A DNA stretch of 10,792 nt from Pseudomonadota bacterium (GTDB lineage Bacteria > Desulfobacterota > Anaeroferrophillalia > Anaeroferrophillales > Anaeroferrophillaceae). The stretch covers positions 1-10,792 of the forward strand of contig DQWO01000084.1 in NCBI GenBank assembly GCA_011042595.1, given 5' to 3'. The notes beneath the pieces are model-generated. The model ran no database searches and was not told the DNA's origin. It saw nothing but the letters and a program-made list of their open reading frames with translations. This document shows, piece by piece, positions 6,730 to 10,792 of this stretch; position 1 is the first letter of the stretch, and the number at the start of each line of letters is the position of its first letter. A program made the translations under genes and the position numbers.

Positions 6730-7437
6730 TTACTGTTCTGCCTTCTCCAACAGCGCCTGGAGATCCAGCAACGTCCAGTGCCCATGTCGGCTGGATATGA
6801 CTTTTTTCTGCTTCCATTTCGACAAGTGCCGGGTGACAACCACCCGCACGGAACCAATCATGGAAGCTATGGTTTCCTGAGACAAATCGTTGATAAGTGA
6901 CACTGCCTGGGGCAATTTGTCGGGCACCAGGTGTCGCAAGATGAGCCGTGCCAACCGCGCCTCAGTATCATAGAGAGACAGGTCGGCAACCTGATTTGCC
7001 AGCCCGTGCATTTGCCGCCCCAGATAGGGCAGAAAAGCCCGATTGAAATCCGGGTGCTGATTCAGCCACTCCCTGGCCTTCTGAACAGTAGTGGAGAGGA
7101 TCTCCATATCATCAAGGGCTGTGGCCACGGCATCATGCCAGTCACCGTCCAGCAAACTGATGAGATCGAAGCCATCGCCCGGGCCGAGCAGAAACAGAAT
7201 ATGCTCTCGTCCACTGTCCGGGTTGTAAACGGAAACCTTGGCGCGGCCACTGATGATGATATATAGACTGTCTGAAGCTTGTTCCGGTGAAATGGCGGTT
7301 TCACCTTTAATATAAGTCTCGTAATGGAATATCCGCAGCATATCCCGCAAGACGATATCCTCTAAACCACCAAACAGTGGCGACTGTTTCAATACTTTCA
7401 GGCAGTGGACATAACGTAAGGAATCAGGTTGCATCAT
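6730..7437 (-). CDS. Crp/Fnr-family transcriptional regulator, divergent effector domain
   Basis: A 235-residue regulator with an N-terminal cyclic-nucleotide-binding-type beta-roll (about 14-115), a long dimer helix (about 125-165) and a C-terminal winged helix-turn-helix (about 172-232, core LSQETIASMIGSVRVVVTRH at 185-204). The phosphate-binding cassette lacks the Arg-Ser pair that binds cAMP in CRP (here GDGFDLISLLDGDWHDA). Only one cysteine is present (Cys12), so an FNR-type iron-sulfur cluster is excluded. In the recognition helix Arg198 and Arg203 match CRP Arg180 and Arg185, but the position of CRP Glu181 is Val199. The frame is open upstream to a GTG at 7482, but AAGAAGGA points to the adjacent ATGs at 7437 and 7434. 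It follows an MFS stump by 22 bp and precedes the coiled-coil genes, whose promoter it may control. The effector is unknown. Confidence 0.93.
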   Translation of the reverse strand: MMQPDSLRYVHCLKVLKQSPLFGGLEDIVLRDMLRIFHYETYIKGETAISPEQASDSLYIIISGRAKVSVYNPDSGREHILFLLGPGDGFDLISLLDGDWHDAVATALDDMEILSTTVQKAREWLNQHPDFNRAFLPYLGRQMHGLANQVADLSLYDTEARLARLILRHLVPDKLPQAVSLINDLSQETIASMIGSVRVVVTRHLSKWKQKKVISSRHGHWTLLDLQALLEKAEQ

Positions 7438-7459
7438 CTTATCCTTCTTTATTAGTGCC

Positions 7460-7603
7460 TTACTCCTGAAAGATGGCAGCACCGGTTCCCAGGGTGGTGG
7501 TCAAAAACAGTGGCAGCAGCGGGGTGATCATTTCGCTGGCGGTATCATTTAAAAACGAGACCAGTCCGAGGATAATAATGGTGCGCGGTAAAAAGTGCTT
7601 CAT
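7460..7603 (-). pseudogene. N-terminal stump of an MFS transporter
   Basis: A 47-codon frame starts 6 bp after the deacylase stop and ends in TAA. It opens MKHFLPRTIIILGLVSF and continues LNDTASEMITPLLPLFLTT, the characteristic first helix and following motif of a group of bacterial major facilitator superfamily transporters, which normally have about 400 residues and 12 helices. After LGTG the family resemblance is lost and the frame stops, directly before the Crp/Fnr gene. The rest of the transporter is absent from the window, so this is most simply a deletion remnant. No strong ribosome-binding site precedes the ATG, but it could be translated by coupling to the deacylase gene. A functional one-helix peptide is a remote alternative. 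Confidence 0.72.
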
Positions 7604-7609
7604 GGTGGT

Positions 7610-8683
7610 TTAAAATCTCCACTCGACAGTGATAGATCCCAGCCGCTCATGACCTTCGGCATCCGGGGCATCGTCCGTATCCACATCGTCAGTAGATGCC
7701 ACTACGTTGAAATGGATTCCCCAGTTTTCCCTCTCATAGTGAAGCCCGGCGACCGCCAGACCAACCAGTGGTTCTTTATCGACACTGTGGCTGTCGCGAA
7801 AAGTGTTTCCATCCAGAAAGATATTGTGGACAACGGCACTGCCGGATAGTACCAGAGTGGCGTAGAACGATCCAGCCTGAGGATTTGCCGGTGTCAGTGC
7901 GGCTATGTAATGGATACTCAAACCGATGGGATCGGGCACGGAGGCGAAACCCCGGGGCATATTATACCCCCAGCGACATTCCAGGGCGACGCTGGCCTGG
8001 GTAAACATGTTGCCTATTCCCGCATGACCATCCACGCTGACATCGGCGGCCCAATCTGCCGGGTTGCCCCGCCGCCAGACCTTTTGTTTGCGCATATAAT
8101 TGAGGTTGAGCACCGGTTCTGTTTTCAGCTGATGATCCCAGCCTTTGGGCTCGTCGTTGCCGGTGATCGTATGGGCTAATTTCTGGGTTTGTTCTGCCAG
8201 CGAGGGAGAACCTACCACCCCGAGCGTAAGCTCGAATCCGCGAAATTCATCATCATTAAAGGCGTACCAGCTGGCCTGCGCGGTCAGTGCTCCTGCGTAT
8301 GGCACGTCATCCTTGTTGAAATCCCGGCGTGAATCATCATCAGGGGTCTGAATAATCTGGCCAACTGCGATTCCGGCTCGATAGCGCAACCCTTCATCCG
8401 TCAGGGTCGGCAGAGCCGCGCCCCACTGGCGGATAAATTTTGGCAGGTCTTCCAGATCCTCCCAGCTTTTGGCTACTGCCGAGTGTTTCTGTAGCGACCA
8501 GCCACTGGAAATCTGGTTATCTTTGTCGAATAACACATCATTATCGATTTCAAAACGCCAGGTTGTACGTTCAATGCCTGTCGGCTGATAAGTCTTGCAC
8601 CGGGGAGGATCTGCTCCACAGGCTGTTCCAGCAAACAATAGCAAATATATAACCATAGTGATGAAACAGAAATGATTTTTCAC
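7610..8683 (-). CDS. LpxR-like lipid A 3'-O-deacylase (DUF2219 outer-membrane barrel)
   Basis: A 357-residue outer-membrane protein of the LpxR family, which removes the 3' acyloxyacyl chain of lipid A and can remodel the outer leaflet. A signal peptide ends near residue 23 (FAGTACG/ADPP). The mature part starts with the family motif EIDNDVLFDKDNQISSGW (45-62), containing the Asn-Asp pair (48-49) of the LpxR active site. DVPYAG follows at 126-131 (family DRPYAG, here with Val for Arg). The catalytic-histidine segment SLAEQTQKLAHTITG (161-175, His171) runs into GNDEPKGWDHQL. The chain ends in Phe (EWRF), the usual signal for barrel insertion. The GTG start at 8683 has GGAG 5 nt before it; an ATG ten codons in would cut the signal peptide. 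It lies between two truncated transporter genes, so its original operon partners may be lost. Confidence 0.9.
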   Translation of the reverse strand: MKNHFCFITMVIYLLLFAGTACGADPPRCKTYQPTGIERTTWRFEIDNDVLFDKDNQISSGWSLQKHSAVAKSWEDLEDLPKFIRQWGAALPTLTDEGLRYRAGIAVGQIIQTPDDDSRRDFNKDDVPYAGALTAQASWYAFNDDEFRGFELTLGVVGSPSLAEQTQKLAHTITGNDEPKGWDHQLKTEPVLNLNYMRKQKVWRRGNPADWAADVSVDGHAGIGNMFTQASVALECRWGYNMPRGFASVPDPIGLSIHYIAALTPANPQAGSFYATLVLSGSAVVHNIFLDGNTFRDSHSVDKEPLVGLAVAGLHYERENWGIHFNVVASTDDVDTDDAPDAEGHERLGSITVEWRF

Positions 8684-8714
8684 GAGAACTCCATAATCAG
8701 TTATTCCCCGTCAA

Positions 8715-8903
8715 TTACACCAGTTGGCTGATACTTTTACGAAAACGCAGTAGTACGGCGGCAAAAAATATGCTACCAATGATGATCAACGCCAGAGTTT
8801 GCTGCCAGCTCACATCGAAACCAGCACCTCGATAGAGGATCGCCTGGGAGCCGGCCTTAAAATGCTCATGTACTACCAGTATAAACTGCGCTTTTTCGCC
8901 GGA
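8715..8903 (-). pseudogene. C-terminal stump of an ABC-2-type permease
   Basis: A 62-codon open stretch without a start codon ends in TAA 31 bp before the deacylase start. It reads FILVVHEHFKAGSQAILYRG, then AGFDVSWQQTLALIIIGSIF and FAAVLRFRKSI. The QAILYRGAGFDV-W-Q segment followed by one last membrane helix and a basic tail is the usual C-terminus of ABC-2 exporter permeases of the YbhS/YbhR kind (about 370 residues in full). The upstream part is missing: a stop codon and the TetR gene follow within 15 bp. An AAGGA box just after the TetR stop (plus-strand 8907-8911) now leads into no start codon, which fits a deletion that removed the beginning of the next gene through most of this permease. 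An adaptor and ATPase gene may also have been lost. Confidence 0.72.
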
Positions 8904-8915
8904 TTATTCCTTGCC

Positions 8916-9596
8916 TCATCTTCGCTTGCTACGTTTTTCAACAGGCTGATAAGGGGTGCAGATGCCCCTGGTGACAAATTCCATGAGCATCTTGACCTGA
9001 GTTTCGCTGTCGTCTGCCTGCGGGCAAAGATCAGCGGACGGCGAGTCGACGCTGCACAGTCGCATGCAATGGGTCATGGCGCCGATGGCGAAATGAAGCC
9101 GCCACAAGAGCACATCCTCCGGCAGGTCGGGAAGAGCTTCTCTCATGGCTTGAAACAATAACATAAAGGGCGGTTTGAACTGGTTGATGAAAATTGTTCT
9201 GATAGCGGTGTCCGTTTCGGAAAAGGCGCGTCCTGCCAGCGCCAGGAGGTATCTTCTTTCCTGCATCTGAGTGTTTATCGTAAATGCCGGTTCAATAAAG
9301 GCATGCAGCAGATCTTCGGCAAGAGGTCTGCAGCCTTTACGGGCAGCGGTTTGCCGGATCGCTGCCAATCTTTCCACGCGCTGCTGATTAATCGGCCGCA
9401 GTTGACGTTCAATGACCTTTTCGATTAAGGCCATTTTGGATCCGAAGTGGTAATTGATCGCTGCCAGGTTCACCTTCGCTTCAGATGCCAGTTGCTTTAT
9501 GGAGGTGCGGTGAAAGCCGTTATGAGAGAAAAGATACTCTGCCGCATCGAGAATACGTTTTCTGGTATCTCGCCCGGGTTTTCCCGAATGTTTCAT
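8916..9596 (-). CDS. TetR/AcrR-family repressor
   Basis: A 226-residue DNA-binding regulator. The N-terminal TetR domain spans about 10-57: TRKRILDAAEYLFSHNGFH (11-29), then the helix-turn-helix TSIKQLASEAKVNLAAINYH (31-50) and FGSKMALI. The AAINYHFGSK form is shared with PsrA- and CecR-like regulators. The C-terminal part contains RRYLLALAGRAFSETDTAIR (114-133), similar to PsrA-type ligand domains, but I cannot infer the ligand. The very basic tail ends KRSKRR. The ATG at 9596 lies only 2 nt after GGAG, an unusually close spacing; an upstream 23-codon frame ends in an overlapping ATGA and may couple translation. It lies between an exporter/efflux-factor pair and a permease stump, suggesting that it controlled an efflux operon now partly deleted. 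I saw no clear palindromic operator in the 89 bp upstream. Confidence 0.93.
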   Translation of the reverse strand: MKHSGKPGRDTRKRILDAAEYLFSHNGFHRTSIKQLASEAKVNLAAINYHFGSKMALIEKVIERQLRPINQQRVERLAAIRQTAARKGCRPLAEDLLHAFIEPAFTINTQMQERRYLLALAGRAFSETDTAIRTIFINQFKPPFMLLFQAMREALPDLPEDVLLWRLHFAIGAMTHCMRLCSVDSPSADLCPQADDSETQVKMLMEFVTRGICTPYQPVEKRSKRR

Positions 9597-9685
9597 ATCT
9601 CCTGGCCCTTTTCATTTCCCTCGTTGACAGGATCTTTTTTCCGAGCCCCATTTCGTTTTTTCATTTCACGGTCAGGGCAAAATTT

Positions 9686-10357
9686 CTACACTGTTTCGCT
9701 GCCAAGATGTTGAAACGCAGCGACCAGGAACCAAACGCCAAAGCACACAAGAAAGATTCCGCAGCCCCGGATCATTATCCTGTAGCCTTTTTCGGAGACA
9801 ACGGTTTTACCTCGAGCGATCCCGAGGGCGACCAGGATATACCAGCCATAATCTGCTGCGATATGCCCGAAAAAGAAGGCCGCAAGTCCGGGAACTCCAA
9901 ATTGTTTGGCTGTAGTCATGTAGCCAAGACCGATGGTCACCCACCAGATGGTCCAGTAGGGATTGGCAAGACTACCGACAAATCCAAGAATTACCGGATG
10001 GCCCAATCTTTTCTGACAGTCCGGATCAGTCTCCTGCCGCAGGGACAGAGTGGAGGCCTTGCGCACCATGTCCACCCCCATGACCAGCAATATCATTCCG
10101 CCCAGGAGGGAGATGGTGCCAATTACCGGCGGAGCCTGGAGACTCGGTCCCAGCCCTTTGATAACAGCCACCACCAGGAGGAGCTCGAGAATGGCATGAC
10201 CGGTGATGACCAAGGGGCCGGCCCGGGCGCCCCGCCGGGCCGCTTCAGCCACGGTTACGGTCAGGAGCGGTCCTGGCATCAGTGCTCCGGACAGGGCCAG
10301 GGTAAAGGAGGTCGCGGCAATACCGGCCAGAACAAAAATAGACGACATGGTTTGCAT
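9686..10357 (-). CDS. LysE/RhtB-family amino-acid or small-metabolite exporter
   Basis: A 223-residue inner-membrane protein with six predicted helices, at about 9-31, 45-67, 77-97, 122-146, 152-178 and 194-216. The family signature SGALMPGPLL is at 23-32, and a second conserved segment, NPYWTIWW, at 132-139. LysE/RhtB proteins export amino acids or related compounds by proton antiport; the substrate cannot be read from sequence. Length and topology are normal, so the gene looks intact. The start is ATG at 10357, with only a weak GGGGA box about 11 nt upstream; an ATG three codons later is possible. The preceding outer-membrane factor ends 26 bp upstream, and the TetR gene starts 89 bp downstream. 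LysE proteins do not use outer-membrane channels, so the neighbourhood probably reflects shared regulation rather than one complex. Confidence 0.92.
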   Translation of the reverse strand: MQTMSSIFVLAGIAATSFTLALSGALMPGPLLTVTVAEAARRGARAGPLVITGHAILELLLVVAVIKGLGPSLQAPPVIGTISLLGGMILLVMGVDMVRKASTLSLRQETDPDCQKRLGHPVILGFVGSLANPYWTIWWVTIGLGYMTTAKQFGVPGLAAFFFGHIAADYGWYILVALGIARGKTVVSEKGYRIMIRGCGIFLVCFGVWFLVAAFQHLGSETV

Positions 10358-10383
10358 GGCAATCAGGATTCCCCGGCTACAAA

Positions 10384-10792
10384 TTACCTGTCAACCCCAC
10401 CACCCAGTACCGCGTAAAGCCTCACCTGGTTGGCAAGTCTGGCCAGATGGAGCGAGATAAGCCCCTGCTGCGCCGCAAAGAGTGATCGTTGCGCATCAAG
10501 GACGCTCAGGTAGCTGTCAATCCCCGTTGTATAACGTTTTGTGGAAAGGCGGTAGGTTTTTGCGACCGCATCCACGAGTGCCTGTTGCGCTGAGACCTGT
10601 TGTTCGATTGTGCCTTGCACGGCCAGGGCATCAGCCACCTCCCTGAAGGCCGTCTGAATGGTCTTCTCATACTGGGTCAGGATGATTTTCCGGTCGGCTT
10701 TACTGACCCGGAGCGCGGCCCAGGTGCGGGCGTCAAAAATCGGCATGACGATCTGTGGGGCAAAGTTCCACGCCTTTGATCCCGAGCTGAAC
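10384..10792 (-). CDS. Outer-membrane efflux factor (TolC/OprM/NodT family), C-terminal part
   Basis: Only the last 136 residues are in the window; the gene begins beyond the right edge. The segment starts FSSGSKAWNFAPQIVMPIFD, the hallmark of the second half of OprM/NodT-type outer-membrane factors, where the chain passes from a barrel strand into the periplasmic helix. Long helices follow (AFREVADALAVQGTIEQQVS) and the family motif YLSVLDAQRSLFAAQQ, ending in LYAVLGGG near the C-terminus. Such proteins form trimeric channels through the outer membrane and periplasm for tripartite pumps. Its adaptor and pump genes are probably to the right of the window or were lost next to the TetR gene; the adaptor at 298-1407 could also use it, which is inference. 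The frame is intact to its TAA stop. Confidence 0.92.
   Translation of the reverse strand, partial: FSSGSKAWNFAPQIVMPIFDARTWAALRVSKADRKIILTQYEKTIQTAFREVADALAVQGTIEQQVSAQQALVDAVAKTYRLSTKRYTTGIDSYLSVLDAQRSLFAAQQGLISLHLARLANQVRLYAVLGGGVDR

Noticed and set aside
8615..8623. A lipoprotein cleavage box around Cys22 of the LpxR-like protein.
   Set aside because: The residues before the cysteine (GTA) do not fit the usual Leu-x-x-Cys lipobox, and the family consists of barrel proteins with ordinary signal peptides.
9485..10417. A 310-codon open frame on the plus strand.
   Set aside because: It lies opposite the LysE-type gene and the TetR start, has a composition rich in Gly, Gln, Pro and His typical of an antisense shadow, and matches no family I know. 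The minus-strand genes there have clear family motifs.
1..10792. CRISPR arrays, insertion sequences, transposases, integrases, tRNA or rRNA genes.
   Set aside because: No regularly spaced repeats, terminal inverted repeats, transposase or integrase motifs, or recognisable RNA gene sequences were seen on either strand.

Overview
The window reads as a stretch of Gram-negative chromosome at roughly 50% G+C. It contains a lipid A deacylase-type outer-membrane barrel, an OprM/NodT-type outer-membrane factor, a periplasmic adaptor and an exported coiled-coil protein, all of which imply a double membrane. A proteobacterium (gamma- or a former deltaproteobacterial lineage) fits, but I cannot name the genus. 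Every gene I can support lies on the minus strand, so transcription runs from high to low coordinates. The long plus-strand frames are shadows.

In transcription order there are three blocks. Block A (10792 to 7460) holds the end of an outer-membrane efflux factor, a LysE/RhtB-type exporter, a TetR/AcrR repressor, the C-terminal stump of an ABC-2 permease, an intact LpxR-like lipid A deacylase, and the N-terminal stump of an MFS transporter. Two cut-down transporter genes therefore flank the deacylase, which suggests at least two past deletions in an export locus.

Block B (7437 to 4245) begins with a divergent Crp/Fnr-family regulator. A 184-bp gap follows, with a Crp-like palindrome centred exactly 41.5 bp upstream of the start predicted by a good -10 box (class II spacing). 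Next come two overlapping genes for long alpha-helical proteins. The first has no signal peptide and resembles LEA/apolipoprotein-type amphipathic proteins. The second has a signal peptide and three gapless 74-residue repeats. A strong hairpin terminator at 4245-4285 ends the block.

Block C (4158 to 1) is a tight operon: a patatin-like phospholipase, a UbiB/ABC1/Coq8-type atypical kinase with two C-terminal membrane helices (2-bp gap), a HlyD/YbhG-type adaptor (22-bp gap), and the ABC ATPase that partners it (22-bp overlap, running off the left edge).

Most products act on, in or across the envelope: phospholipid hydrolysis, lipid A deacylation, a lipid-linked atypical kinase, efflux, and amphipathic-helix proteins on both sides of the inner membrane. 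My inference is an envelope-lipid or stress-adaptation region, with the coiled-coil pair under a Crp/Fnr-type activator. The least described parts are that gene pair and its promoter, and the mixed lipase-kinase-exporter operon.
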